A DNA stretch of 64,000 bases, taken from positions 62,001-126,000 of the forward strand of contig JAGNJW010000014.1 of assembly GCA_018000455.1 (NCBI GenBank), in the 5' to 3' direction. The notes beneath the pieces are model-generated. The model saw only the letters and a program-made list of their open reading frames with translations, searched no databases and was not told the origin of the DNA. The stretch is from Acidobacteriota bacterium (GTDB lineage: Bacteria > Acidobacteriota > Vicinamibacteria > Vicinamibacterales > UBA2999). Positions 46,296-54,633 of the stretch are shown here, piece after piece. Each line of letters starts with the position of its first letter. The stretch's first letter is position 1. The translations under genes were made by a program, and so were the position numbers.

Positions 46296-48047
46296 ATGAG
46301 ATTGACGAGTCTCGTCGCCGTGCTGGTGATGGCCGTGTGCGCGGCGCCGACAGCCGCTCAGATCGCAGCCGAAGTCGTGGCCGACGATCTCGGGCCGATC
46401 GTCGCTTTGGTGCCACATCCGACCGTTGGCGGGGGGTTGCTGGTTCTCAATAAGAACGGTCTGGTGCGGGCCATGTTCGGAGGTGCGCTGGCGCCCGAGC
46501 CGTTTCTCGACCTGCGCGGCCAGGTGGCGACGGTCGGGGAACAGGGCCTGCTTCACCTGGCCTTCGCACCGGACACCGCCACGACGCGCCGCCTGTTTGT
46601 GAGCTTCTCGAATCTGGCGGGGGACACGGTGGTGGCGCGCTTCACCACGCTGGCGGCGAATCCCCTGCGGGTGGACACTGCGTCGAGGTTCGACCTGCGC
46701 TGGTCTGACGGCGCCCGCGCGATTGCCCAACCAACGACGATTCATCATGGCGGCCAGATGGTGTTCGGCCAGGCCGGCTATCTTTACATCGCTTTCGGCG
46801 ATGGCGGCACCACCGCCGGCATTCCCTCGCCCGCCGCCCAGCAGCCCTGGTCATTGCTCGGCAAGATGGTCCGCCTCGATGTCGGCGTCGACGACGCGCA
46901 TCCAGGTGGCTACACCGTGCCGCCCGACAATCCGTTTGCCTCGGTGGCAGGCGTGCTGCCGGAGATCTGGTCGTTCGGATTTAGGAATCCGTGGCGATGG
47001 AGCATCGACGATGCGGGACCCGGCGCCTCGCACGCGATGCTGATCGGGGACGTCGGGGAAACGCGCACCGAGGAAATCGACTACGAACCTGCGGGTGGCG
47101 GCGGCGGCAACTACGGGTGGCCGTTGTTCGAAGGACGGGAGCCGGTGCCGGTGCCAGGCGAGGTACCCTTGTTCGCTGGTCCGGCCACTCCGCCCGTGCT
47201 GGAGTACGGTCGCGCGTTCGGTCGCGCGGTGATTGGCGGCTACGTCTACCGGGGCACTGCCCTGCCGGCCATGTTTCGCGGCCGCTATTTCTTCGGCGAT
47301 TTCAGCGTCGGGCGGATCTGGTCGGCGGGACCGGTGCCGGACGGCACGCCCAATCAGCAGGCGCCGTTTATCCTCGAGCACACGACCGAGCTCGGCGGTC
47401 CCATCACCGGACTGAGCTCGTTCGCGCGTGACCTCGATGGCGAACTCTACGCCCTCAGCGTCGCGGGCGCGATCCACAGGATCGTGCCAGGTGCGGTGAG
47501 CGGCGCGCCCACGGATCTCAGCGCGGCGGTCTCGGGCAGCACGGTCCGCCTGACGTGGTTGGCTGGCCGCGGCGCCCTGCCGACGGGCTACGTGATCGAA
47601 GCCGGGTCAGCACCCGGGCTGGCGGACATCGCGCGGTTCACGGTCGGGGCGATCACCTCCCTCGAGGTGCCCGGTGCTCCGACCGGCCGCTACTTCCTCC
47701 GCGTCCGCGCGCTGCGCCCGGAAGGGGAGAGCGCGCCGTCACCCGAGACGATCGCCGATGTCGGTCCGGGGTGCGGTGGCCCGCCCGGCGCGCCTACCGG
47801 GCTCGACGTCAGCCTGGCAGGTCGTCTGGTCACGCTGACGTGGATGGCCCCCGAGCCTGGTGTCACCGGCTACCTGCTCGAGGCCGGATCCCAGCCCGGG
47901 TCCGCCGACCTCGCGTCGATCGCACTCGGACCGGACACCGGGTTTACCGCGGAGGCGCCGCCCTTCACCTATCACGTCGCCGTCCGCGCGATGACGGCGT
48001 GCGGCGTCGGCCCGCGGTCAGCCGACATCGTCGTGGTGGTGCCCTGA
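46296..48047 (+). CDS. Secreted PQQ-type sugar dehydrogenase-like propeller with FN3 domains
   Basis: A 583-residue exported protein. MRLTSLVAVLVMAVCAAPTAAQ is a signal peptide. Residues ~25-410 match the soluble glucose/sorbosone dehydrogenase fold (EQGLLHLAFAPD, TIHHGGQMVFG, YLYIAFGDGG, IWSFGFRNPWRWS, EEIDYEPAGGGGNYGW). Two FN3-like domains follow (APTDLSAAVSGSTVRLTW and APTGLDVSLAGRLVTLTW). It may oxidise sugars or bind glycans. ATG 46296 was chosen because the signal peptide starts there. Confidence 0.8.
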   Translation: MRLTSLVAVLVMAVCAAPTAAQIAAEVVADDLGPIVALVPHPTVGGGLLVLNKNGLVRAMFGGALAPEPFLDLRGQVATVGEQGLLHLAFAPDTATTRRLFVSFSNLAGDTVVARFTTLAANPLRVDTASRFDLRWSDGARAIAQPTTIHHGGQMVFGQAGYLYIAFGDGGTTAGIPSPAAQQPWSLLGKMVRLDVGVDDAHPGGYTVPPDNPFASVAGVLPEIWSFGFRNPWRWSIDDAGPGASHAMLIGDVGETRTEEIDYEPAGGGGGNYGWPLFEGREPVPVPGEVPLFAGPATPPVLEYGRAFGRAVIGGYVYRGTALPAMFRGRYFFGDFSVGRIWSAGPVPDGTPNQQAPFILEHTTELGGPITGLSSFARDLDGELYALSVAGAIHRIVPGAVSGAPTDLSAAVSGSTVRLTWLAGRGALPTGYVIEAGSAPGLADIARFTVGAITSLEVPGAPTGRYFLRVRALRPEGESAPSPETIADVGPGCGGPPGAPTGLDVSLAGRLVTLTWMAPEPGVTGYLLEAGSQPGSADLASIALGPDTGFTAEAPPFTYHVAVRAMTACGVGPRSADIVVVVP

Positions 48048-48083
48048 CCGACGACCGGCGCGCCGGCTCCTCGAGCGCGCGGG

Positions 48084-49028
48084 CTAGTGCCCGACGCCGC
48101 TCAGGAAACGCTCGGCGTCGATCGCGGCCATGCAGCCGGAGCCGGCGGCGGTCACCGCCTGACGGTAGACGTGGTCCTGGACGTCGCCGGCGGCGAAGAC
48201 ACCCGACACGTTCGTTCTCGAGCCGTGGTGCGTCTGGATGTAGCCGGCGTCGTTGAGCGTCAGCTGCCCCTCGAAGAGCTTGGTGTTCGGCGTGTGCCCG
48301 ATGCCGATGAACACCCCGTCGACGGCCAATTCGCTCACCGCGCCGGTGACCGTGTCGGCCAGCACGAGTCCGGTAACCTCGCCCTTGGTGAGGTCCTTGA
48401 TATCGGTCACCGCGGTGTTCCACAGGAACGAGATCTTGGGATCGTTGAGCGCCTTGTCCTGCATCACCTTGGATGCGCGGAGGGTGTCCCGACGATGGAT
48501 GACGGTGACGTGCGAGGCCAGCTTGGCCAGGTAGATCGCTTCTTCCATGGCGGTGTCGCCGCCGCCGATGACCGCCACCGGCTTGCCCTTGAAGAAGTAG
48601 CCGTCGCAGGTCGCGCACGTCGACACGCCGCGGCCAGAGAGCTGTTTGTCAACGCCGAGGTCGAGCCACTTCGCCGAGGCGCCCGTGGCCACGATCAACG
48701 CATCGGCCGTGTAGGTGGTCTTCCCCACCTGGATCTTGAACGGTCGCGACGAGGTGTCGACCGACGACACGTCGCCTTGCACGAACTCGGCGCCGAAGCG
48801 TCCGGCCTGGGCGCGCAGTTCCGCCATGAGGTCGGGCCCGAGAATGCCGTCGCGGTAGCCCGGCCAGTTCTCGACCATCGTGGTCAGCATGAGCTGCCCG
48901 CCGGCCTCGATCCCCTCGATGACGAGGGGACTCAAGTTGGCGCGGCCGGTGTAGAGGGCGGCGGTGAGCCCGGCCGGTCCCGTGCCGATGACGATGACGG
49001 CCTTGTGCGTGCTGGTGTCGGCGCTCAC
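48084..49028 (-). CDS. trxB: Thioredoxin reductase
   Basis: A 314-residue FAD/NADPH thioredoxin reductase. The FAD motif is IGTGPAGLTAALYTGRANL, NADPH motif VIGGGDTAMEEAIYLAK, and the redox pair is CATC at 138-141. The C-terminal FAD contact is FAAGDVQD. GTG 49028 overlaps the trxA stop as GTGA, so the two are translated together. Confidence 0.94.
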   Translation of the reverse strand: MSADTSTHKAVIVIGTGPAGLTAALYTGRANLSPLVIEGIEAGGQLMLTTMVENWPGYRDGILGPDLMAELRAQAGRFGAEFVQGDVSSVDTSSRPFKIQVGKTTYTADALIVATGASAKWLDLGVDKQLSGRGVSTCATCDGYFFKGKPVAVIGGGDTAMEEAIYLAKLASHVTVIHRRDTLRASKVMQDKALNDPKISFLWNTAVTDIKDLTKGEVTGLVLADTVTGAVSELAVDGVFIGIGHTPNTKLFEGQLTLNDAGYIQTHHGSRTNVSGVFAAGDVQDHVYRQAVTAAGSGCMAAIDAERFLSGVGH

Positions 49029-49348
49029 AGGTGCTTGTCGATCATCCGGGCCAGATCGTCCTTGGCCGCCAGCCCGACCACGGTTTCCTTGAGGTCGCCG
49101 TCCTTGAAGAGCAGCAGCGTCGGGATACCGCGTACCATGAACTTGCTCGGGGTCGCCGGGTGCTCGTCGATGTTCACCTTCGCCACGGTGACCTTGCCTG
49201 CGTAGTCTTCCGCGATCTGATCGACCGTCGGCGCCAGACGGCGGCACGGCGCGCACCACTCGGCCCAGAAGTCCACCAGCACCACGCCGTTCTTCACCGC
49301 CGCGTCGAAGTCTGCGTCACCGAGCGTCTTGATCTTGTCCGAAGCCAT
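49025..49348 (-). CDS. trxA: Thioredoxin
   Basis: A 107-residue thioredoxin with the active site WCAPC (31-35), instead of the usual WCGPC: one Gly to Ala change that is known in some natural thioredoxins. The cis-Pro is in GIPTLLLFKDG. It is preceded by glgA (42 bases) and overlaps trxB; the pair forms a complete NADPH-to-disulfide reductase unit. Confidence 0.94.
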   Translation of the reverse strand: MASDKIKTLGDADFDAAVKNGVVLVDFWAEWCAPCRRLAPTVDQIAEDYAGKVTVAKVNIDEHPATPSKFMVRGIPTLLLFKDGDLKETVVGLAAKDDLARMIDKHL

Positions 49349-49390
49349 GTGTCCCTCGTTAGGTTCGATGCCAGGCCCGCGGGTGCGGTA

Positions 49391-50878
49391 TCACGCCCGG
49401 GCCTTGGTGGCTCTCGGACGGCGCGTGCGTCGAGCGGCGATCACTCCTTTATACACCTTGACGTAGGCTCGTGCCGAGCGGTCCCAGGAGAAGTCGGCCT
49501 TCATGCCGTTCTGCTGCAGCCGCTTCCATTCGGTAGGACGGCCGAAGACACCGAGCGCCTCGGCCAGGGCCGCCAGCATGGCGTCGCCCGTATACGGCGA
49601 AAACAGGAAACCGGTGCCTTTCTTCATGCGTGGGTCCCACGGCGTCACCGAGTCCGCCAGACCGCCGGTGGCGCGCACGATCGGCACGGTGCCGTAGCGC
49701 AGGCTGTACATCTGGTTGAGGCCGCACGGCTCGTAGCGCGACGGCATCAGGAAGAGATCCGCACCGCCCTCCACCAGGTGCGCCAGACGTTCGTCGAAGC
49801 CGATATGGACGCCGACCGTCCTCGGCCGGGCCACGGCGAGCTCGCGCCACAGACGTTCGTATCGCCCGTCGCCGCTGCCGAGGACCACAAACGATGGGCC
49901 CATCTCGACGAGCGACTGAGCCACCTGCGCCACCAGGTCGAAGCCCTTCTGGTCGACCAGCCGCGACACGATGCCGATGAGCGGCCGCGCCAGGGCGTCG
50001 TCACCGGCCGGCAGGCCGAACGCCTCGAGCGCTGCGCGCTTGGCGAGGGCCTTCCCCGCCAGCGCCTGCGCGGTGAAGGGCGCCGGCAGGTGCGGATCGG
50101 CGGCCGGGTTCCAGACGTCGGTGTCGATGCCGTTCAGGATGCCGGTGAGCGCCGCGGCACGAGCCCGCATCACGCCGTCAAAGCCGAACCCGTACTCGGG
50201 CTGCTGAATCTCCTCGGCGTAGGTCGGGCTGACGGTCGTGACCGCGTCGCTCAGGTTGACGCCGGCCTTGAGGAAGCTCACGCGATCCCAGAATTCCAGG
50301 CCGCCGACGGTGAACAGGTCCCAGCCGAGCCCGAGGCGCGGTAGCCACGACTTGTCGGCGATGCCTTGATAGGCAAGGTTGTGGACCGTGAACACGGTGG
50401 GCACGTTGCCGAGAGCTGGATGGCGATCGAAGTGCTGGGCCAGATAGGCGCCGGTGAGGCCGGCCTGCCAATCGTGCGCGTGAACGACATCGATCGGCTC
50501 GGCCTCGGCGGCCGCCCATTCGAGCGCCGCGATCGTGAGGAATGCGAACCGCAGCGGATTGTCCTCGAAGTCCACCTGGCCGGTGTTGTAGAGGCCGGCC
50601 CGGTCGAAGAGGGGCGGGCAATCGACGAACAGGACGCGCGCGCCGGGTCCAAGGGGCTCAGCGAAGAGGCCGGCGGTGAAGGTCGTGCCGGCGACGGCGG
50701 CGCTGACGTCGGCAATCCACTGCCCCGCCGCGACGCCCCGATAGCGCGGCGTCACGACCGTGACGTCGTGGCCGGCACGCCCAAGCGCCTGGGGCAGCGC
50801 CGAGGCGACGTCGGCAAGCCCGCCGGTCTTCGAGTAGGGGGCGACCTCGGACGCGATCATCATGACGCGCAGGGACAT
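49391..50878 (-). CDS. glgA: Glycogen synthase (GT5, ADP-glucose)
   Basis: A 495-residue bacterial starch/glycogen synthase. The ADP-glucose motif KTGGLADV occurs in APYSKTGGLADVASALP, HAHDWQAGL is in the N-domain, and SRYEPCGLNQMYSLRYGT plus GGLADSV form the donor site. It extends alpha-1,4-glucan from ADP-glucose. No glgB, glgC or glgP is present nearby. ATG 50878 places MSLRVMMIASEVAPYSKTGG correctly; longer frames upstream look like shadow sequence. Confidence 0.94.
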   Translation of the reverse strand: MSLRVMMIASEVAPYSKTGGLADVASALPQALGRAGHDVTVVTPRYRGVAAGQWIADVSAAVAGTTFTAGLFAEPLGPGARVLFVDCPPLFDRAGLYNTGQVDFEDNPLRFAFLTIAALEWAAAEAEPIDVVHAHDWQAGLTGAYLAQHFDRHPALGNVPTVFTVHNLAYQGIADKSWLPRLGLGWDLFTVGGLEFWDRVSFLKAGVNLSDAVTTVSPTYAEEIQQPEYGFGFDGVMRARAAALTGILNGIDTDVWNPAADPHLPAPFTAQALAGKALAKRAALEAFGLPAGDDALARPLIGIVSRLVDQKGFDLVAQVAQSLVEMGPSFVVLGSGDGRYERLWRELAVARPRTVGVHIGFDERLAHLVEGGADLFLMPSRYEPCGLNQMYSLRYGTVPIVRATGGLADSVTPWDPRMKKGTGFLFSPYTGDAMLAALAEALGVFGRPTEWKRLQQNGMKADFSWDRSARAYVKVYKGVIAARRTRRPRATKARA

Positions 50879-50945
50879 GGTGGGAGGCCGTCGAGCCATG
50901 GGCCTTACCATATCGTGACCTCGCCGCGGCCGGACGCGCCTTGTG

Positions 50946-50951
50946 TAGAAT
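50946..50951 (+). promoter_or_regulatory. -10-like TAGAAT close to a GTG start
   Basis: Ten bases before the GTG at 50962. No good -35. Part of the short-leader pattern described in the findings. Confidence 0.3.
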
Positions 50952-50961
50952 TCCCCACACC

Positions 50962-51807
50962 GTGACTGAGCCACCCGGCGAGCGGGTCGACCCACACCGC
51001 GAACGCACCGAGAGCCGTGAACTCGCGGCCCTGCGGGCGCTGGCCAACGAGCAACCGGGCCTGGCGCCCGCTGTGGCGCTCGAGCGCGAGCTCATCGATG
51101 GCGAGCGCCGCCTGCAACGGCGCCTCGGCACGCCGTGGCTGGATGTCTCGAACGACGATCTCGTCGCCCGGCTGGCCGCCGGCGAGCGGCTCATCGAGTG
51201 GGTACAGCTCGGTATCGATTGGCCGGAATTCCGGCTGCGTCTCAGGCAGGTGGTCGATGTGTTGCGGCGTCACGACATCCTCGACGTCGCCGACGCTGCC
51301 CGGCTCCACGATATCGGACGCGACCCGGGACTGCCGGCGCTGGTCGAGCGCTGGTACGACGAGGGCGGCGGCGGAGCGGCGACCGACACGAGCCTGGCGG
51401 ATGTGCTGGGCCTCGCAGTCCGCCCGTTTCTGACCCGTGCCGCCGAGGTCGTGCAGCAGCGCGTCTCGACCGACGCCTGGTCTCGTGGCACCTGTCCGCT
51501 GTGTGGGGCCCGGCCCGGATTTGCGGTTCTGACGGCGCCCGGCGTGCGGCAGCTCGTCTGCGGCCGCTGCCACGGCCGCTGGACGTTCGACGCCCGCACC
51601 TGCCCGCGCTGCCTGGCCACCGATCGCCAGAGGGTGTTCTCGGCGCACGACGGGCTCTACCAGGTGGCCGCCTGCGATGTCTGCAAGCGCTACATCAAGG
51701 CCATCGATGTGCGGCGGGCCGGCCGGCCGCTGCTGCTGTCGGTCGACACGGTGGCGACGCTGGCCCTCGACCAGGCGATCGCGGCGCAGGGCTTCGAAGC
51801 CGACTGA
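50962..51807 (+). CDS. FdhE-like formate dehydrogenase accessory protein
   Basis: A 281-residue protein with the FdhE mark of four CxxC motifs in the C-terminal half: CPLC near 179, CGRC near 203, CPRC near 214 and CDVC near 237, probably binding iron. The N-terminal half is helical. FdhE binds the formate dehydrogenase catalytic subunit during maturation. No formate dehydrogenase, Sec machinery or hydrogenase gene is in the window, so the partner is elsewhere or different. GTG 50962 is the most likely start. Confidence 0.8.
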   Translation: MTEPPGERVDPHRERTESRELAALRALANEQPGLAPAVALERELIDGERRLQRRLGTPWLDVSNDDLVARLAAGERLIEWVQLGIDWPEFRLRLRQVVDVLRRHDILDVADAARLHDIGRDPGLPALVERWYDEGGGGAATDTSLADVLGLAVRPFLTRAAEVVQQRVSTDAWSRGTCPLCGARPGFAVLTAPGVRQLVCGRCHGRWTFDARTCPRCLATDRQRVFSAHDGLYQVAACDVCKRYIKAIDVRRAGRPLLLSVDTVATLALDQAIAAQGFEAD

Positions 51808-51846
51808 TCGACGGGCACGCGCCGGGCGCAGGGGTCGCGGGCGAGC

Positions 51847-52944
51847 TTACTGCTGGCCGGCGTCTGGACCGGCTGCGGTAACCGCGCCGGTGTTGACCCA
51901 GTTGAAGAGGTGGCGCGTCTCGGCGAAGCGGGCGGCATTCGACCGCGCGCCCAGCACCACCATCGCCACCTGGCGCCCCGATTGCGGCAGGCGCACGAGC
52001 GTGGCCAGGCAGTAGCCTGAACTGCTGATGAACCCGGTCTTGCCACCAACCACGTCGAGCTCGCCAGACCGGACGAAGCGGTTGGTGCTGTTGACGTGCA
52101 CGTTGCGCTTGATCGGCGTGAAGTCGAACCCGGCTTTGCGCATCACGCTGCCGATGCGCTCGTCGGCCACGGCGTAGGAGATGAGGCGCGCCATCTCGTA
52201 GGCGGTCGACACGTTGCCGGCAAACAGGCCCGAGGGGTCTTCGTAATGGGTCTGCTCCAGCCCCAGCTCGCGCGCCTTCTCGTTCATGCGGACGATGAAG
52301 CCGTCGCTGCCGTAGGGTGAGACGCGCGCCAGCACCCGGGCGGCCGCATTGTCGGAGCCGATGAGGAGCAGGTGCAGCAGTTCGTCAACGCTCACCGAGT
52401 AGCCGGCACGCAGGTAGGTGGTCGACGCGCGCGCCACGTCGGCGCGCTCGACTTTGACCACTTCGGCCGGGTCGATGAGCGACTCGAGAAAGACGACGGC
52501 CGTCATGACCTTCGTGATGCTGGCAATCGAGCGCGGCTCGAGAGCGTGCTCCTCGAAGAGCACCTCGTTGGTCTCCGGGTCGTAGATGATGGCGGCCGCG
52601 GCCCGCGGCGCCGGAACTTCGCGGCCGCTGTCGTCGAGTTTGAAGCGCGGCGTGTTGAGTTCGCGCGCCTCGCGGGCGCGGGCGGCGGCGCGCGTCCGGG
52701 CGATGGCCCGACGGCGGGCGGCCGAACTGGTGCGGGGCTTGGCGGTGGCGGCGGCAGCCGCGACCGGCTTGCGGGCCGCGGTGCGGGCGACCGGCGCCGG
52801 CGTTCGTTGGGTGGCCGCGCCGGCCTTCGCGGTGCGGGCGCGGGTGGCACCCGCAGCGTCGAGCGGCTGGGCGCCAAGTGCGGTCAGGGCAACGGCGAGG
52901 ATGCCGCCCAGCGTTCGACGACGTCGAGAGCTCAGCACATGCAT
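51847..52944 (-). CDS. D-alanyl-D-alanine carboxypeptidase (S11, DacA-like) with basic low-complexity linker
   Basis: A 365-residue penicillin-binding carboxypeptidase that trims peptidoglycan stem peptides. All three motifs are present: Ser142-I-T-Lys145, Ser197-Asp-Asn199 and Lys302-Thr-Gly304. Between the signal peptide and the catalytic domain lies an Ala/Arg/Lys/Thr/Pro-rich stretch (about 31-98) that looks histone-like. There is no C-terminal amphipathic anchor helix. ATG 52944 gives MHVLSSRRRR; earlier starts are unlikely. A TTGCGC-16-TACAAT promoter precedes it. Confidence 0.88.
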   Translation of the reverse strand: MHVLSSRRRRTLGGILAVALTALGAQPLDAAGATRARTAKAGAATQRTPAPVARTAARKPVAAAAATAKPRTSSAARRRAIARTRAAARAREARELNTPRFKLDDSGREVPAPRAAAAIIYDPETNEVLFEEHALEPRSIASITKVMTAVVFLESLIDPAEVVKVERADVARASTTYLRAGYSVSVDELLHLLLIGSDNAAARVLARVSPYGSDGFIVRMNEKARELGLEQTHYEDPSGLFAGNVSTAYEMARLISYAVADERIGSVMRKAGFDFTPIKRNVHVNSTNRFVRSGELDVVGGKTGFISSSGYCLATLVRLPQSGRQVAMVVLGARSNAARFAETRHLFNWVNTGAVTAAGPDAGQQ

Positions 52945-53001
52945 GTGTTGGAGACCGTTCCCAGCCGCGGGAACATGATTCGGGCTACCGAAGGTGTCGG
53001 C

Positions 53002-53029
53002 ATTGTAACAAAGGAGCTTTAGAGCGCAA
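53002..53029 (-). promoter_or_regulatory. Candidate promoter for the D,D-carboxypeptidase gene
   Basis: On the minus strand TTGCGC (53029-53024), 16-base spacer, TACAAT (53007-53002). It overlaps the stem-loop at 53013-53034, so terminator and promoter share the same bases. Confidence 0.45.
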
Positions 53030-53034
53030 GCTCC
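53013..53034 (-). terminator. Stem-loop after the M20 peptidase gene
   Basis: GGAGCTT and AAGCTCC arms (53013-53019 and 53028-53034) around an eight-base loop. On the minus strand it follows the M20 stop by 48 bases and is trailed by TTTGTT, a weak intrinsic terminator pattern. Confidence 0.4.
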
Positions 53035-53082
53035 AAAACGCGCCTCACCGTGCACAGCGGTGAACTCGCGGCGCGAGCCTCA

Positions 53083-54339
53083 TCAGGGCTGCGCGAGCGC
53101 GATGGCGAGCAGGAGGGCGCGCTGCGTCCCTTGCCACGAGTCGGTCGTGTCGAACGCCTCGTCGAGGGCATGCGCGCCCCGGCCGCGGCCACCTCCATCG
53201 ATCGTGATGGCCGGAATGCCGAGGCTCTGCGGATAGTTCGCATCGGTCGACCCTTCGTCCATCGACACCTGGAACCTCAGGGCGCGGGTGACCGAAACGG
53301 CGGCCTGCACGATGGCCGACGTGGCCGGCGCTCTCCCGGCGGGGCGGTTGCCGACGACCGTCTTGTCCACAGTGAGGGCGCGGCTGCCCCAGCGCACGTT
53401 CTCGGCCGCGGCCGCATCATCCACGGCCTTGTGGAACTTGGCGTCGAGCGACTGGAGGGAGGCCTGGTCGGCGGATCGCATGTCGACCTCCATCCAGGCC
53501 TCGAAAGGGATCGAGTTGACCGACGTCCCGCCGCCGATGCGGCCGACGTTGAAGGTCGTCTTGGGTTCGTTGGGTACCTGGAAGTCGCCGATCGCCGCCA
53601 TGGCGCGGCCGAGCGCGTGAATCGGGTTGACCATCCCGAAGGCGCCGTAGCTGTGGCCTCCGGGCCCCTTGAAGGTCACACGGTAGCGGAGGCTGCCGAC
53701 CGAGATGTGCGTGATGCCGAGGCCGGTGCCGTCGATTGAGACGAAGCGGTCGACTTGCCCCTTGAGGCCCTCGTCGAAGAGGTACTTGACGCCGCGCAGG
53801 TCGCCGAGGCCTTCCTCGCCGACGTTACCCACGAAGGTAATGGTGCCCGGCGTCTGCACGTTACCGGCCTTGAGAGCGCGAATCACGGCCAGCACGACGG
53901 CCAGTCCGCGGCAATCGTCGCCGATACCCGGTCCCTTGATGACAGTGCCTTCCTGGGTCGTCTTGACGTTGGTGCCTTCGGGGAAAACGGTGTCGAGATG
54001 GGCGGCGAGCACGAAGTGCGGCCGCCGGGCCGTGCCTGGCCGCTCGCCCAGCACGTTGCCTACTTTGTCGATGCGAACGTTCTGCAGGCCCAGTTCGCGG
54101 AACTTGCGCGCGTAGAGCTCGCCGCGTTTGGTCTCCTTGAAGGGCGGCGCCTCGACCTCGCAGATCTCCACTTGCTCGGCAATCGTTCGAGCCTCGTCGG
54201 CTTTCGCCGCCTCGAGGGCCGCCTTGACGCCGGCGTCCTGGAGAAGCCGGGCGCCCAGCTCCTGGGCGGCCTGCTGCGCCGCGCCGACGCGCGGTAGCCC
54301 GAGAAACGCGACCAGAAGGATGAGGATCAAGGTACGCAT
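53083..54339 (-). CDS. Exported M20-family metallopeptidase
   Basis: A 418-residue M20/M25/M40 metallopeptidase. A signal peptide (MRTLILILLVAFLGLPRVGAAQ) is followed by the zinc site: HLDTVFPEG with the first His, GPGIGDDCRGLA, GNVGEEGLGDLRG with the Glu general base, and HALDEAFDTTD near the C-terminus. A small dimerisation domain (GPGGHSYGAFG) lies in the middle. I chose ATG 54339; two more in-frame Met at 54348 and 54384 are possible. It would cleave peptides in the periplasm. Confidence 0.88.
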   Translation of the reverse strand: MRTLILILLVAFLGLPRVGAAQQAAQELGARLLQDAGVKAALEAAKADEARTIAEQVEICEVEAPPFKETKRGELYARKFRELGLQNVRIDKVGNVLGERPGTARRPHFVLAAHLDTVFPEGTNVKTTQEGTVIKGPGIGDDCRGLAVVLAVIRALKAGNVQTPGTITFVGNVGEEGLGDLRGVKYLFDEGLKGQVDRFVSIDGTGLGITHISVGSLRYRVTFKGPGGHSYGAFGMVNPIHALGRAMAAIGDFQVPNEPKTTFNVGRIGGGTSVNSIPFEAWMEVDMRSADQASLQSLDAKFHKAVDDAAAAENVRWGSRALTVDKTVVGNRPAGRAPATSAIVQAAVSVTRALRFQVSMDEGSTDANYPQSLGIPAITIDGGGRGRGAHALDEAFDTTDSWQGTQRALLLAIALAQP

Positions 54340-54346
54340 GGGGCGC

Positions 54347-54352
54347 ATTCTA
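54347..54352 (-). promoter_or_regulatory. -10-like TAGAAT close to the M20 start
   Basis: On the minus strand TAGAAT ends seven bases before ATG 54339. If functional, the message would be leaderless. Confidence 0.35.
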
Positions 54353-54463
54353 CCCAATCCAACTGCACGCATTTCACGCGTCACGGACCCGATAGGTTGG
54401 ATTCGGCCGGCCTAGCCACGGCGAAGATCCCGTGGATGTCCCAGTAAGAATAGCTGTCGGACC

Positions 54464-54499
54464 GGCTGGCGGCTAGGCACTAGCGGCTGGCTGGCAAGG
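54464..54499. repeat. Dispersed imperfect-palindrome repeat, copy 2
   Basis: GGCTGGCGGCTAGG, two bases, CTAGCGGCTGGCTGGCAA. Matches the reverse complement of 2701-2730 over about 25 bases. It is followed directly by the hairpin at 54505-54539. Confidence 0.55.
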
Positions 54500-54504
54500 A
54501 CTTG

Positions 54505-54539
54505 AACGGGCGGTTCCACGATGAGTGGGACCGCCCGTT
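54505..54539. other. Long stem-loop in the divergent gap
   Basis: AACGGGCGGTTCCAC, five-base loop GATGA, GTGGGACCGCCCGTT: a 15-base stem with one G-U wobble. It lies between genes that point away from each other, so it is not an ordinary gene-end terminator. TTGTTCGTT follows on the plus strand. It may be a small RNA end or part of the repeat unit. Confidence 0.5.
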
Positions 54540-54633
54540 GTTCGTTGGTGGTCGCGAGCCGCAGAGGCCGCCACGGCTGGGTAAATCCCGCGACGAGTAT
54601 CTGCGGCTGTGCTAGAGTTCGCCCCCTGCCAAT

